NCBI GenBank assembly: GCA_951813285.1
Contig: OX638355.1
Coordinates: 4,049,136-4,113,135, forward strand
Origin: Terriglobia bacterium
GTDB taxonomy: Bacteria > Acidobacteriota > Terriglobia > Versatilivoradales > Versatilivoraceae
Length of the DNA stretch: 64,000 bases
Reading direction: 5' to 3'
Shown: positions 42,520-52,590 of the stretch, piece by piece
Layout of the letters: every line of letters starts with the position of its first letter
How positions within the stretch are numbered: position 1 is the first letter of the stretch
Program-made: the position numbers and the translations under genes
The notes under the pieces: model-generated
Told to the model about the DNA's origin: nothing
Seen by the model: only the letters and a program-made list of their open reading frames with translations
Databases searched by the model: none

Positions 42520-43707
42520 TTATTCGTCCAGTCTACGGCGGAGGTAGGCGGGAACCTCGAGGTCGCGCGGGTCGTAGGGACGACCCTGACCCGGAGGGGT
42601 GCCGTTTTCCGGAACGGTCACCGCCGCAGGCTCCGGGGTAGGAGAATCTGCAGAAAGGTCTGAAGTGTAGTCCAGATCCCGGGATTCGCTCTCGGCCGTC
42701 TGCATCGTCGATCCGGCGCCTTTTCCGTCGAATCCGGTGGCAATGACAGTGATCTTGATGTCGTCCGTCATCTTGTTGTCGATCACGGCACCGAAAATGA
42801 TATTGGCATCGTCGTCGGCGGCCTGGTGGATGATGGAAGCCGCTTCACTGACTTCGTGAAGCAGAAGCTCCTCCGATCCCGTAATGTTGATCAGAATTCC
42901 CTTGGCTCCGTGAATGGAGACATCCTCCAGAAGAGGGGAGTCAATCGCCCGACTGGCGGCTGCCACGGCACGGTCCTGGCCAATGGCGGTTCCGGTTCCC
43001 ATCAGGGCCTTGCCCATGCCCTGCATGACTGCCCTCACGTCGGCAAAATCCACGTTGATCACACCGGGAACCTGAATGATGTCGGAAATCCCCTGAACTC
43101 CCTGGCGCAGGATGTCATCGGCCACCTGAAATGCCTGCGAGAAACTGGTGCCCCTTTCCACGGTCTGGAGCAACCGTTCGTTGGAGATGGCAATGACCGT
43201 ATCCACACAGGCGTTGAGGTCTTCCAGCCCGCGCTCGGCCTGAACCTTCCGCTTCTTCCCTTCAAACAGGAATGGCTCGGTCACGATGGCCACCGTCAGT
43301 GCACCCAGTTCGGCCGCCAGGTTGGCAATTATAGGCGCCGCACCGGTCCCGGTGCCCCCGCCCAGGCCCGCCGCAACGAAAATCATGTCGGCGCCTTCGA
43401 GAACCTCGATGATCCTGTCCGTATCCTCCAGGGCTGCACTTCGACCGACATGTGGATCGGCCCCGGCTCCAAGACCGTTGGTGAGCTTGGCTCCGATCTG
43501 CAGTTTGGTCGGCGCCAGGGACGCTCTCAGGGCCTGCACGTCGGTATTGGCTACGATGAATTCAACAGCCTCGACGCCGGCGTCAATCATTCGGTTGACA
43601 GCGTTGGTGCCGCCGCCTCCGACGCCGATGACCTTGATGACAGCACCGTTGGCCGGAGGCTCGTCCAACAGAAACTTGACGGAACGATCGGACTGGGGCG
43701 TTTCCAT
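42520..43707 (-). CDS. ftsZ: Cell division protein FtsZ
   Basis: A 395-residue tubulin homologue that polymerises with GTP at midcell. Motifs: [18 protein letters not shown], the tubulin signature [15 protein letters not shown] (T4), [15 protein letters not shown] (T7), and the C-terminal core. The tail after about residue 330 is a short disordered linker rich in Ser, Pro and Gly, ending [14 protein letters not shown], the peptide that binds FtsA. AAGGAG lies 7 bases before the ATG. The 199-base gap to ftsA could hold a separate ftsZ promoter, but no strong box was seen. Confidence 0.98.
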   Translation of the reverse strand: METPQSDRSVKFLLDEPPANGAVIKVIGVGGGGTNAVNRMIDAGVEAVEFIVANTDVQALRASLAPTKLQIGAKLTNGLGAGADPHVGRSAALEDTDRIIEVLEGADMIFVAAGLGGGTGTGAAPIIANLAAELGALTVAIVTEPFLFEGKKRKVQAERGLEDLNACVDTVIAISNERLLQTVERGTSFSQAFQVADDILRQGVQGISDIIQVPGVINVDFADVRAVMQGMGKALMGTGTAIGQDRAVAAASRAIDSPLLEDVSIHGAKGILINITGSEELLLHEVSEAASIIHQAADDDANIIFGAVIDNKMTDDIKITVIATGFDGKGAGSTMQTAESESRDLDYTSDLSADSPTPEPAAVTVPENGTPPGQGRPYDPRDLEVPAYLRRRLDE

Positions 43708-43906
43708 GGTTCCACTCCTTAGGCAGGGCTGAGCCCGCGATTGTTTGAAAACATAGGCGCTTGGACCGAGAAAATCAAGACAAATACCTTATATTGTGTT
43801 TGGTTGGACCACCAGCACCAAGGCGTGGTAGTCACTATCCATCAGTAGTGCCAGTAGTGCGCCTCGGAATTTCGAAAAGCCATGGACCCAAGCCAGGTTC
43901 GGCAGC

Positions 43907-45145
43907 CTACAGCTTGCCGCCCTTCCGGGAAAACATCCTCGAGGCCCATCTCTTCAGAAAGTTGCCGCCAACCCGGCGTCCAATCCACCGGTAGGCATGG
44001 GCGCGGTAGCCGTAGAGCACCAGACCGACGGCACTTGAGAAGGCGGGAGCGGCCAAGGCGCCCTCCATCTTCTCCAATCCCTGGGGATTTCCCGGTCGAA
44101 CCGGCAGGTCGAAGATCTGCTCTGCCAGCTCAACCACACCATCGAGTCGGACTGTTCCCCCGGTAAGGACCAGTCCCGCTCCCAAGAGCCGCTCGTAACC
44201 CGCTTGCCGGATGTCCTCTTGGACCAGGGTGAGCATTTCCTCCATCCTCGGCTGGATGATCTCGCAGAGAATCCGCTTGCTGATGGACTTGCCTTGCCGG
44301 CCCGCCACGCTCGGGACCTCAAAGTCGATATCTTCTTCGACCAAGGTCGACATGGCGCATCCATGGTCGCGCTTGATCCTCTCGGCCTCCAGGATGGAGG
44401 TTCTGAGGCCGACGGCGATATCGTTGGTGATCTGGTCCCCACCCAGGGGGAGAACAGAGCTGTGTCGGATGCCTCCCTGAGTGTAGACGGCAAGATCGGT
44501 GGTGCCCCCACCCACGTCGACCAGAGCCACGCCCAGCTCCTTCTCGTCATCGCTCAAGGTGCTCTCGGCAGAAGCCAGTTGTTGCAGGATAGTGTCCGCC
44601 ACGATGAGCCCACTTCGGTTGACGGCCGTCACAATATTCTGAGCAGCCGTGCTCGAGCTGGTGACGATATGGCAATTCACCTCCAGTCGGGTTCCCAACA
44701 GACCCAGTGGATCGCCGATGCCGTCCTGGCCGTCGACCACAAATTCCTGAGGAAGCACGTGGACGATTTCGCGGTCGGAGGGTAGTGAGACCGCCTTGGC
44801 CGTCTCCAGAACCCGGCGAATATCGGCTTGGCCGATTTCGCGGCTCTCAGCCGTGACTGCCACCGCTCCCTGGCTGTTGAAGCTCTGGATGTGCCCCCCG
44901 GAGAGTCCTACGAATACTGACTCCACAGCCGTTCCCGCGCTGCGCTCGGCTTCCTCCACCGACTTCTTGATGGCGGAGACGGCACCGTCCAGGTGGACGA
45001 CCACGCCCCTGCGCAAGCCCCTGGATTCGGCCGACCCGACCCCGATCACCTCCAGGGCCCCCTCATTGTTGACCTCGCAGATGATGGTGCAGGTCTTGGT
45101 GGTGCCGACGTCCAAGCCGACCACGTATTTGGTTTTGCGGGCCAA
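43907..45145 (-). CDS. ftsA: Cell division protein FtsA
   Basis: A 412-residue actin-fold membrane tether for FtsZ. VGLDVGTTKTCTIICEV is the phosphate-1 loop, VVHLDGAVSAIKKSVEEAERSAG belongs to the 1C domain, VALVDVGGGTTDLAVYTQGGIRHS is phosphate 2 and GLVLTGGTVRLDGVVELAEQIFD the adenosine motif. The C-terminus GRRVGGNFLKRWASRMFSRKGGKL is an amphipathic basic helix of the membrane-targeting type. Confidence 0.97.
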   Translation of the reverse strand: MARKTKYVVGLDVGTTKTCTIICEVNNEGALEVIGVGSAESRGLRRGVVVHLDGAVSAIKKSVEEAERSAGTAVESVFVGLSGGHIQSFNSQGAVAVTAESREIGQADIRRVLETAKAVSLPSDREIVHVLPQEFVVDGQDGIGDPLGLLGTRLEVNCHIVTSSSTAAQNIVTAVNRSGLIVADTILQQLASAESTLSDDEKELGVALVDVGGGTTDLAVYTQGGIRHSSVLPLGGDQITNDIAVGLRTSILEAERIKRDHGCAMSTLVEEDIDFEVPSVAGRQGKSISKRILCEIIQPRMEEMLTLVQEDIRQAGYERLLGAGLVLTGGTVRLDGVVELAEQIFDLPVRPGNPQGLEKMEGALAAPAFSSAVGLVLYGYRAHAYRWIGRRVGGNFLKRWASRMFSRKGGKL

Positions 45146-45199
45146 GCAGACCTCCTGCTTCCTGGAATGTACCCGAAATCCGAGCCGTCACCGCCCGAT

Positions 45200-46102
45200 T
45201 CAACCGTCTGAAGAGACCTTCCTGGAACCGCCTTCAGCCAGCTTGGGGTCCAGGGTCCTGATCACCACCTGATCCCGGTAGCGCAGGTCCACCGAGTCCA
45301 GATTCCGGTATTTCTTCTTGAGCTCCCGGCTCGCGGCCAGATAACGACGGAACTTTTTCTGAAAACCGTCCTTCCCCAGGTAAACCAGTACCGAATCTCC
45401 ATTGAGAATGACCGAGACATTGCCGGGGTCTTGCAGGTGCACCTCTGAAAGATCCCGGCTCAACCCGGCGCCTCCCCGGTTCAGGGAGCGAATCAACCTC
45501 AGATAGAGGGAAATCCGCTCTCGATTTCGCCGCAGAACTTCCGGTGCGTAACCCGATTCCATTCCCAGAATGACGGGGAAATCCGCCCGTGACAGTTTTT
45601 CCGGATTGTGTTCCAGCAGTGCGCCATACTCGTCGATCAGCAGGGTTCCCTGAGGCAGGCGGGCAAAGGCAACCGGCTGCCGCTCCTCGATGTCCACAAT
45701 CAGCTTGTCCGGCAGCACCCGTCGAACCACCACGGTTTTCACCCATGGAATCAGCTCCAGGTTTCGCCGCAATCGGTCCAGATCGAGTCTCACCAGGTTG
45801 CGGCCCGACTGGACCAGTTCACCGATCTTGACCAACACCTGATTCTGCGAGATGTTTTGCAGTCCGTTGATTTCCGTGATGGCGATATCGAACCGGGGCG
45901 AGTGGTAGAGCCTGTCTCTCATCCAGTAGAGGCCGAACGACAGCATGGACGCCAGCAACAACCCGAAGGAGAGCTTGAGCGACCAGCGCAGAACCTCCCG
46001 CACGGTCTTGCCCTTGCTGTTGCCGGACGGTCGCTGCCTTTGCAGAATGGCGCTCGGTTGCCTTTCCAGATAGTTGATCGCCTTGGACTTGACCCTCGTC
46101 AT
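45200..46102 (-). CDS. ftsQ: Cell division protein FtsQ/DivIB
   Basis: A 300-residue single-span membrane protein. There is a basic cytoplasmic N-terminus, one hydrophobic helix (LSFGLLLASMLSFGLYWM, about residues 48-66) and a POTRA domain (FDIAITEINGLQNISQNQVLVKIGELVQSGRNL), followed by the FtsQ/DivIB domain (RRVLPDKLIVDIEERQPVAFAR, TLLIDEYGALLEH). It links the early and late divisome. It lies directly between murC and ftsA; ddl and murB are absent from this position. Confidence 0.93.
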   Translation of the reverse strand: MTRVKSKAINYLERQPSAILQRQRPSGNSKGKTVREVLRWSLKLSFGLLLASMLSFGLYWMRDRLYHSPRFDIAITEINGLQNISQNQVLVKIGELVQSGRNLVRLDLDRLRRNLELIPWVKTVVVRRVLPDKLIVDIEERQPVAFARLPQGTLLIDEYGALLEHNPEKLSRADFPVILGMESGYAPEVLRRNRERISLYLRLIRSLNRGGAGLSRDLSEVHLQDPGNVSVILNGDSVLVYLGKDGFQKKFRRYLAASRELKKKYRNLDSVDLRYRDQVVIRTLDPKLAEGGSRKVSSDG

Positions 46103-46144
46103 CCGGTTTTCCTCCCCTGTTTCCGGTCTTGGTTCAATAACGCT

Positions 46145-47530
46145 TCAAACTCCGGGGGCTGCCGCCGCCAGCTGTTTCAACAACGCGTCCGGCAGTCGGG
46201 CGATGCTCCCCGCGCCCATGGTTAGGACCAGATCTCCGGCTTGGAGCAACGGCGCCACCCGTGGCGCCATGTCTTCGGCGGAACCCAGGTAATGAGCCTC
46301 GGGATGCCCGCGCCCCCGTATAGCCCGAGCCAGCCTGGCCGAAGTCAATCCGTCGATCGGTTCTTCGCCGGCGGCGTAGATGTCCGCCAAAAGAACCAGG
46401 TCGGCCCGGTCGAAGGCCCCGGCAAACTCTTCGAAGCAGTACTGAGTCCGGCTGTAGCGGTGCGGCTGAAACACCACCACCAGGCGCTCCGCTCGGAAAT
46501 GCCCTGCCGCCTGCAGGGTTGCCGAGATTTCGGTTGGATGGTGGCCATAGTCATCGATAAGGGTGATCCCCCCGATCCGACCCTTGAGCTGAAATCGCCG
46601 ATCCGGTCCTTCGAATTCAGCCAGCGCCGAACGCATGACCGAGGGACTCAGCCCGAGATCCAAACCCACGGCAACGGCTGCGGCGGCATTGAGGACGTTG
46701 TGCCGCCCGGGAAGGTTGAGGCGGAAGGGGCCGAGGCCCTGATCGCGGTAATCGAGCTCAAAGCTGGACCCGAAACCTGAGTATCGGGCCGCGGAGACTC
46801 TCAGCTCCGCCTCCCGGCTGAACCCGTAGGTGATGACCCGCCGCTTGATGCGGGCAAGGATCGAGCCGGCGGCCGGATCGTCCCGGCACAGAACCGCCGC
46901 GCCATAGAAGGGCACCTTGTTCACGAACTGCACGAAAGTGTCCTTCAAATCGTCCATCCCGTCATAGTTCTCCATGTGGTCCTGGTCGATGTTGGTCACC
47001 ACCGCCAGCGTCGGAGACAGATGCAGAAAGGACCTGTCGCTTTCGTCGGCTTCCACGACCATGTACTCGCCCGTGCCGAGCTTGGCATTGCTTCCCAGCG
47101 CATTGAGGCGTCCCCCCAGCACCACGGTGGGGTCGAGGCCGCCATGTCCTGTCACACCGGCCACCAGGGAGGTGGTCGTGGTTTTTCCATGGGTTCCCGC
47201 GACCGCAATCCCGTACTTCCCTCTCATCAGCTCGGCCAGCATCTCCGCCCTGGGAATGATGGGGATCTGACGGCGCCTCGCCTCCTCGATTTCCGGGTTG
47301 TGGGGCCTCACCGCCGAGGACACCACCACCACATCCGCGGCATTCACGTGCCCCGGGGCATGGCCTCCGTGGATGCGGGCGCCTCGTTCAACCAATCGTT
47401 GGGTCACCGACGTCAGCTTAAGGTCCGAGCCGCTGACCCGGTATCCTCGGTTCAGAAGCACTTCAGCGATCCCGCTCATTCCGGACCCACCCACCCCGAC
47501 CAGGTGAATCCGCTGAATCCTTTTGAACAT
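46145..47530 (-). CDS. murC: UDP-N-acetylmuramate--L-alanine ligase
   Basis: A 461-residue Mur ligase adding the first amino acid of the stem peptide. HLVGVGGSGMSGIAEVLLNRGY is the MurC N-terminal signature; the ATP loop is GIAVAGTHGKTTTTSLVAGV; VVTNIDQDHMENY and DDYGHHPTEISATLQA are specific to MurC. The length is normal. It overlaps nothing and lies 31 bases after murG. Confidence 0.97.
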   Translation of the reverse strand: MFKRIQRIHLVGVGGSGMSGIAEVLLNRGYRVSGSDLKLTSVTQRLVERGARIHGGHAPGHVNAADVVVVSSAVRPHNPEIEEARRRQIPIIPRAEMLAELMRGKYGIAVAGTHGKTTTTSLVAGVTGHGGLDPTVVLGGRLNALGSNAKLGTGEYMVVEADESDRSFLHLSPTLAVVTNIDQDHMENYDGMDDLKDTFVQFVNKVPFYGAAVLCRDDPAAGSILARIKRRVITYGFSREAELRVSAARYSGFGSSFELDYRDQGLGPFRLNLPGRHNVLNAAAAVAVGLDLGLSPSVMRSALAEFEGPDRRFQLKGRIGGITLIDDYGHHPTEISATLQAAGHFRAERLVVVFQPHRYSRTQYCFEEFAGAFDRADLVLLADIYAAGEEPIDGLTSARLARAIRGRGHPEAHYLGSAEDMAPRVAPLLQAGDLVLTMGAGSIARLPDALLKQLAAAAPGV

Positions 47531-47561
47531 GCACGCCTCTTGCGAGCCTCATCCGGGACCG

Positions 47562-48692
47562 TCAATCCAAACCGGCCAATTCCCCGATCAAGTCCACAAT
47601 CTCTTGGGCCGAATCGGGCCGGGCCAAACTGCCGCTCCGAGTCTCCATTCGCTCCAACTGCTCCGGGTGGTGAAAATAGTGTTCGATCCGGGTGGCCAGG
47701 AGCCTCCCGTTCAATTCCTCCTGCCGAATGATTTCAGAAGCCCCGGCAGCGGCCAGCGATTCGGCGTTCCGAAGTTGATGGTTGTCGGTGGCTCCCGGAA
47801 AAGGAACCAGCAGAGAAGCCTTGCGCGCCGCCGCCAACTCACCCAGGGTCGCGGCGCCGGCCCGACACAGCACCAGGTGAGCTTTTGGAAACTGGTGCGG
47901 CATATCGGTGAAGAACGGCTTTACCTGCGCCTGGGCGCCCGCCTCCCGATAAGCCTGCTCCACCCGGACAAAATCCTGCTCGCCGGTCTGATGGATGAAA
48001 TGCAACTGGCGGAAGTGTGGGCGCAACCCTTCCAAAGAGTCCACCACGGCCCGATTGATTGCCCGGGCTCCCTGGCTGCCTCCGAAAATCAACAGAACGA
48101 ATGGTCGCGCGGGCGGTCTGGCCGGAGGGACCAAAAACTCCGGCCGCACCGGAGTCCCCGTCAGCACGGCTTTCCCCGGGAAAAAAGTCTCGCATTCCGG
48201 AAAGGCGGTGGTCACCTTGCGGCTGAAACACGACAGCAGGCGATTGGTGATCCCCGGCTGGGCATTGGACTCGTGAAGCACAGTGGGAACTCCCGCCAGC
48301 GAGGCGACCAGGACCGGAGGCCCCGAGGAATAGCCCCCGACTCCCAGGACGACAGTCGGCCGGAATCGGCGAATGATTCCCCAGGCAGCCCAGAGGCTCC
48401 CGGGAATCTTGAGGAATCCCCGGATCAGATCGATCCCGCCGACGCCTTTCAAGCCCGATACCGGCAACCTGTTCAAGCGATAACCCGCCTCTTTTAGAAT
48501 GCGGGCCTCCAGTGGACGCCCGCTCCCGACGAATTGAACCTCCGCCCCGGGATATCGCTTGGCGAGCGTCTGGGCAACGGCGATTCCCGGGTAAAGGTGT
48601 CCTCCCGTCCCCCCACCGGCGATCAGGAGTCTAAGTCCCTCATGTGCAACAGGTTGAAGGGTGCGCGCTGAAGAAGAGTGCGGCTTCGACAT
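47562..48692 (-). CDS. murG: UDP-GlcNAc:undecaprenyl-PP-MurNAc-pentapeptide transferase
   Basis: A 376-residue GT-B glycosyltransferase making lipid II at the inner face of the membrane. LLIAGGGTGGHLYPGIAVAQ is the first G-loop, VLGVGGYSSGPPVLVASLAGVPTVLHESNAQPG the acceptor region, and LLIFGGSQGARAIN and CRAGAATLGELAAARKASLLVPFP the UDP-GlcNAc site. About 18 residues precede the conserved core; a start nearer to it cannot be excluded. Confidence 0.97.
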   Translation of the reverse strand: MSKPHSSSARTLQPVAHEGLRLLIAGGGTGGHLYPGIAVAQTLAKRYPGAEVQFVGSGRPLEARILKEAGYRLNRLPVSGLKGVGGIDLIRGFLKIPGSLWAAWGIIRRFRPTVVLGVGGYSSGPPVLVASLAGVPTVLHESNAQPGITNRLLSCFSRKVTTAFPECETFFPGKAVLTGTPVRPEFLVPPARPPARPFVLLIFGGSQGARAINRAVVDSLEGLRPHFRQLHFIHQTGEQDFVRVEQAYREAGAQAQVKPFFTDMPHQFPKAHLVLCRAGAATLGELAAARKASLLVPFPGATDNHQLRNAESLAAAGASEIIRQEELNGRLLATRIEHYFHHPEQLERMETRSGSLARPDSAQEIVDLIGELAGLD

Positions 48693-48768
48693 CTTTTCCG
48701 CCCACCCCGAGGGCTCGCGGTTGAACTCGCTTTCGGAACCTGCCCGCCCAGCGGCGCAGGCAGTCCCT

Positions 48769-49860
48769 TCAATCGGAGTGCTGAGAGATATTCAGCAGAA
48801 CACCGACACTGACCAGACTGACCAGCAACGACGAGCCGCCCGAACTGACAAAGGGAAGCGGAATGCCCTTGGTGGGCAGCAAACTCAATACAACGCTGAT
48901 GTTGACAAAGGCCTGACAGACCACCATTGCGGTGAGGCCGAGCCCCAGAAAACGCCCAAAGCCGTCCTGAGCCCTCAAGGACAGGCGGACACCCCGCCAC
49001 AGAAACAGGCTGAATAGTCCCAGCACCGCCAGGGCGCCGACCAGTCCCCACTCTTCTCCGATGACGGCGTAAATGAAATCGGTGTGGGGTTCCGGCACGT
49101 AGAAGAGCTTCTGCTTGCCCGCCATCAGGCCGAGGCCGGTCAATCCCCCGCTCCCCACGGCGATCATGGACTGCACGGTCTGGAATCCCGCTCCCAGGGG
49201 ATCATCCCACGGATTCAAGAAGGCAAGCACACGCTGCAGTCGGTACTCGAAAAAATAGATCAGGCAAAACAGGGGCGGAATGGCCAGCAGGCAGGCGCCT
49301 AACACGTAGGTGAGCCGCAGGCCCGCGCAAAAAAGCAGCAAAAATGTCACTGCCGCAATGGTGATGGAGGTCCCCAGGTCCGGCTCGGCCACGATCAGAC
49401 CCAGCACCACAGCCAGCACCGCCAGACAGGGCAGAAGCGTGTGACGCCAGTCGTTCACCCGAGCCGCCTCCTTTTCCAGCAGGGAGGCCATGAAGACGAC
49501 CAGTGCCGGTTTGCTGAGCTCGGATGGTTGAAAAGACAGAGACCCCAGTCGAATCCATCGGTGGGTGTTGTGGTTGGGGTCCAGCAGGAAAACGCCGACC
49601 AACAGCAATATACAGACAAACAGCCCTCCATAGACACAGAGCGGGTGGCGATAGGTGCGATAGTCGACGTGCATGGCCCACCACATGCCGATCAATCCCA
49701 AGAGCGTCCAAACGCTCTGACGAATCAGAAAGTAGTAGGGGCTGCCGAACTTTTCTTCCGCCGGCACGGCCGAGGCGCTGAAGACCATGACCACTCCCAA
49801 AAGCACCAGGGCCAGAGTGGTGGCAAACAGCAACTTGTCCGGCGAAAGCTTTCGCGCCAT
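48769..49860 (-). CDS. ftsW: Peptidoglycan glycosyltransferase FtsW (SEDS family)
   Basis: A 363-residue protein with about ten transmembrane spans. SEDS signatures are FQPSELSKPALVVFMA, AEPDLGTSITIAAVTFLLLFCAGL, QSMIAVGSGGLTGLGLMAGKQKLFYVPEPHTDFIYAVIGEEWG (catalytic loop with the conserved Asp in AEPDLG), and PLPFVSSGGSSLLVSL at the end. It polymerises lipid II together with FtsI. ATG at 49860 is taken; the longer open frame is a shadow of murD. Confidence 0.96.
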   Translation of the reverse strand: MARKLSPDKLLFATTLALVLLGVVMVFSASAVPAEEKFGSPYYFLIRQSVWTLLGLIGMWWAMHVDYRTYRHPLCVYGGLFVCILLLVGVFLLDPNHNTHRWIRLGSLSFQPSELSKPALVVFMASLLEKEAARVNDWRHTLLPCLAVLAVVLGLIVAEPDLGTSITIAAVTFLLLFCAGLRLTYVLGACLLAIPPLFCLIYFFEYRLQRVLAFLNPWDDPLGAGFQTVQSMIAVGSGGLTGLGLMAGKQKLFYVPEPHTDFIYAVIGEEWGLVGALAVLGLFSLFLWRGVRLSLRAQDGFGRFLGLGLTAMVVCQAFVNISVVLSLLPTKGIPLPFVSSGGSSLLVSLVSVGVLLNISQHSD

Positions 49861-49919
49861 CTGAAACGATCCGTACCCGCTATAGGCCGCCGGGGGAGTG
49901 TCCCTCGAATACCCGGCGG

Positions 49920-51281
49920 CTAGAGGCGATGCACCGCCTCCTTGAAGACGTTTCCTCGTTCCTCGTAGTCCCGAAACATGTCGAAGCTGGAACAGGCAGG
50001 GGCCAGAAGCACCACCTCTCCCGGGTCCGCCTGACCAAATGCCAATTGGACCGCCTCCTCCATGCTGGCGGCACGGGTCACGGGAACCGTCCCGGCCAAT
50101 TGGGATTCGATCTTGCGGCTGGCCTCCCCCAAAAGGACCAGGCCCTTGACCCGACGGCTCACCTGCGGGCTCAGCACGCTGAAATCGCTGGCCTTGTCGC
50201 GCCCACCCAGAATCAGAATCAGCCGTTGCTCGAAGGCCTCCACGGCCCTCTGGGCCGAGGCCGGATTGGTAGCCTTGGAGTCGTTGTAGAAATCGACGCC
50301 GCGAATCTCGCGTACCCACTCCAGTCGGTGGGAGACACCGCGAAAGCCGGCCACGCTTTCCCGGATGGACTGGACCGATGCGCCCAGCAGTCGGGCCACG
50401 GTGACCGCGGCGGCCACGTTTTCCAGGTTGTGAAGCCCTTTGACCCGGATGGCCTCCAACCGGACCATCTGCTCCCGTTTTCCCCCTTGACTGAAGACCA
50501 GGCCGTCGTCCTGCAGGCAGGTCCCCTGATCCACCGGAACCTCTGTGCCGAACCAGAACCTTTGGGCGGCCGCGGGAGCGGCCAGGTCGCGCAGTAGCCG
50601 ATCCTCTCGATTCAACACCGCAAAATCCGAGGCTGTCTGATTCTTCAACAGGTTCAACTTGGCCCGCGCATAGGCTTCCAGGGTGGGGTATCGGTCCATG
50701 TGGTCGGGGGTAATGTTCAGGATCACGGCGATGTGAGCTCGAAAGGAAGAAACGGCCTCCAACTGGAAGCTGCTCAACTCCACTACGTTGATCGAGTCGG
50801 AGGCGGAGCTTTCGACCAGGGAGATCAAGGGCACTCCGATATTCCCGCCCACCTGAACCCGAAAGCCGGCAGCCTCAAGGATCTTCCCGACCAGGGTTGT
50901 GGTGGTGGTCTTTCCGTTGGAGCCGGTGATTCCGACGATTTTTCCTCGAAGGAAACGGGAGGCCAACTCAATCTCGCTCAAAATCTTCGTTCCCCGGCCC
51001 GCTGCCTCCCTCAGGACCGGCTGCTCCAGGGGAACGCCAGGGCTCACCACGATGCATTCCGTCTTCCGAAAGGTTTCCGGCCGATGCCCGCCGACCTCAC
51101 AATCGATTCCAAGCGCCTCCAGCTTCCGGATTTCCGGCTCCAACGGGCCGCGGCCCCGACAATCCGAGACCGTCACGCCAGCCCCCCTGGTTCTCAGGAA
51201 CCTTGCAGCGGCCATTCCAGTGCGGGCCATCCCCACCACCAGCACCTTTTTCCCTGCAAACGGTTCGGCTTCCAACGTCAT
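49920..51281 (-). CDS. murD: UDP-N-acetylmuramoylalanine--D-glutamate ligase
   Basis: A 453-residue Mur ligase. GKKVLVVGMARTGMAAARFLRTRGAGVTVSD is the N-terminal Rossmann domain, KIVGITGSNGKTTTTTLVGKI the ATP loop, NITPDHMDRYPTLEAYARAKLNL and GVDFYNDSKATNPASAQRAVEAF are MurD-specific. A second ATG 9 bases upstream (51290) is an equally possible start. It lies 59 bases before ftsW and 74 bases after mraY. Confidence 0.97.
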   Translation of the reverse strand: MTLEAEPFAGKKVLVVGMARTGMAAARFLRTRGAGVTVSDCRGRGPLEPEIRKLEALGIDCEVGGHRPETFRKTECIVVSPGVPLEQPVLREAAGRGTKILSEIELASRFLRGKIVGITGSNGKTTTTTLVGKILEAAGFRVQVGGNIGVPLISLVESSASDSINVVELSSFQLEAVSSFRAHIAVILNITPDHMDRYPTLEAYARAKLNLLKNQTASDFAVLNREDRLLRDLAAPAAAQRFWFGTEVPVDQGTCLQDDGLVFSQGGKREQMVRLEAIRVKGLHNLENVAAAVTVARLLGASVQSIRESVAGFRGVSHRLEWVREIRGVDFYNDSKATNPASAQRAVEAFEQRLILILGGRDKASDFSVLSPQVSRRVKGLVLLGEASRKIESQLAGTVPVTRAASMEEAVQLAFGQADPGEVVLLAPACSSFDMFRDYEERGNVFKEAVHRL

Positions 51282-51355
51282 TCCCCGCATTCCCCGCGGT
51301 TGATGCCCGGAGGCAAGCCTCGCAGACCGCAGTACAGGACCGCCGCCTGGGAAAC

Positions 51356-52495
51356 TCACCGCAGCTTGAGCGTTGTCAAACTGAACAGGGCAAAGATCAG
51401 AGCTGCAATCCAAAAGCGCACCACTACCTTGGATTCCGTCCATCCCAAGAGCTCAAAGTGGTGGTGCAGCGGCGCCATGCGAAAGACCCGTCTCTTCCGG
51501 AGCTTGAAGAAGGAGACCTGGATCATCACCGACAGAACTTCCAGAACGAAAATGCCCCCAATGGCCACCAGTAGAATTTCGTGCTTGATGATCACGGCCA
51601 CCGTCCCGATGGCGCCGCCCAGGGACAGCGAGCCCACATCTCCCATAAAGAGCTCGGCCGGATGGCAGTTGTACCAGAGAAAACCCAGCGAAGCCCCGAC
51701 CATGGCCCCGCAGAATATGGTCAACTCCCCGACATCGGCCTGGTGAGGAATATCCAGGTATCCGGCAAAGGAGGCGTGGCTGGTGACATAGGCCAGCACG
51801 GTCAGCGCCCCGGCGGCGACCACTACGCAGCCAATGGCAAGGCCGTCCAACCCGTCGGTCAGGTTGACGGCGTTGGTAGATCCCACCAGAACCACCAAAA
51901 CGAACAGCAGGAAAGGAAGGAAGTCCAGGAAATGAAGCGCGGAGCCGGCAAAGGTGTCCAAAACCAGATTGGGCTGCAGATCCTTGAAGAAGGGAACAGC
52001 CAGATCGGTTTGATAGGCTCCGCGAGATTTCAGATACAGCAGGCCGGCTGCAATGGCGATGCTCACGAAGAGCTGCAACCCCAGCTTGACCCGGACCGTC
52101 AGCCCCAGGTTCCTGCGTCGCTTGATCTTGCTGATGTCGTCGGCGAAACCGATGGCGCCGAACCCGATCATCGAACCCAGTCCGACCCACACCAGCGGAT
52201 TGCCGAGGTCGGTCCACAGGAAGGTGGGAACCACCGTGCTGGCCACGATCAAGACACCTCCCATGGTCGGCGTGCCGGCCTTGACTTGGTGGTGACTCGG
52301 ACCCTCCTCTCGGATATGTTGCTCCACCTGGAACTGGCGCAGGCGACGAATGAGCCAGGGGCCCAGAATCAGGGCCATAACCAGCGCCGTAATGCTGGCG
52401 TAAGCCGTCCTGAAGGTGATGTAGCGAAAAACATTGAGAACCGAGGCGTCGGGGAAAATTTCGAACAGCCACTCGTAAAGAAGGTGGTAGAGCAT
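51356..52495 (-). CDS. mraY: Phospho-N-acetylmuramoyl-pentapeptide transferase
   Basis: A 379-residue integral membrane enzyme that makes lipid I. About ten spans are present. Family signatures: EGPSHHQVKAGTPTMGGVLI near the N-terminus, GFADDISKIKRRRNLGLTVRVKLGLQ with the DD pair, STNAVNLTDGLDGLAIGCVV, and CHPAELFMGDVGSLSLGGAIG. It ends LHHHFELLGWTESKVVVRFWI, the typical C-terminal HHH block. The start at ATG 52495 matches the family; the longer frame upstream is not hydrophobic. Confidence 0.97.
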   Translation of the reverse strand: MLYHLLYEWLFEIFPDASVLNVFRYITFRTAYASITALVMALILGPWLIRRLRQFQVEQHIREEGPSHHQVKAGTPTMGGVLIVASTVVPTFLWTDLGNPLVWVGLGSMIGFGAIGFADDISKIKRRRNLGLTVRVKLGLQLFVSIAIAAGLLYLKSRGAYQTDLAVPFFKDLQPNLVLDTFAGSALHFLDFLPFLLFVLVVLVGSTNAVNLTDGLDGLAIGCVVVAAGALTVLAYVTSHASFAGYLDIPHQADVGELTIFCGAMVGASLGFLWYNCHPAELFMGDVGSLSLGGAIGTVAVIIKHEILLVAIGGIFVLEVLSVMIQVSFFKLRKRRVFRMAPLHHHFELLGWTESKVVVRFWIAALIFALFSLTTLKLR

Positions 52496-52590
52496 TGGAT
52501 TTAAGCTGACCTCCGCACCGGGAAGCCCGATGCACTCGCCGGCGCGGCCGATCGGGCCCAAGCCGGGACCCCACGGTCCGGAGCGGGATG

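Noticed and set aside
43708-43906. Possible small gene between ftsA and ftsZ
   Set aside because: No frame with a start, ribosome site and sensible composition; only a weak AT-rich stretch that might be a promoter.
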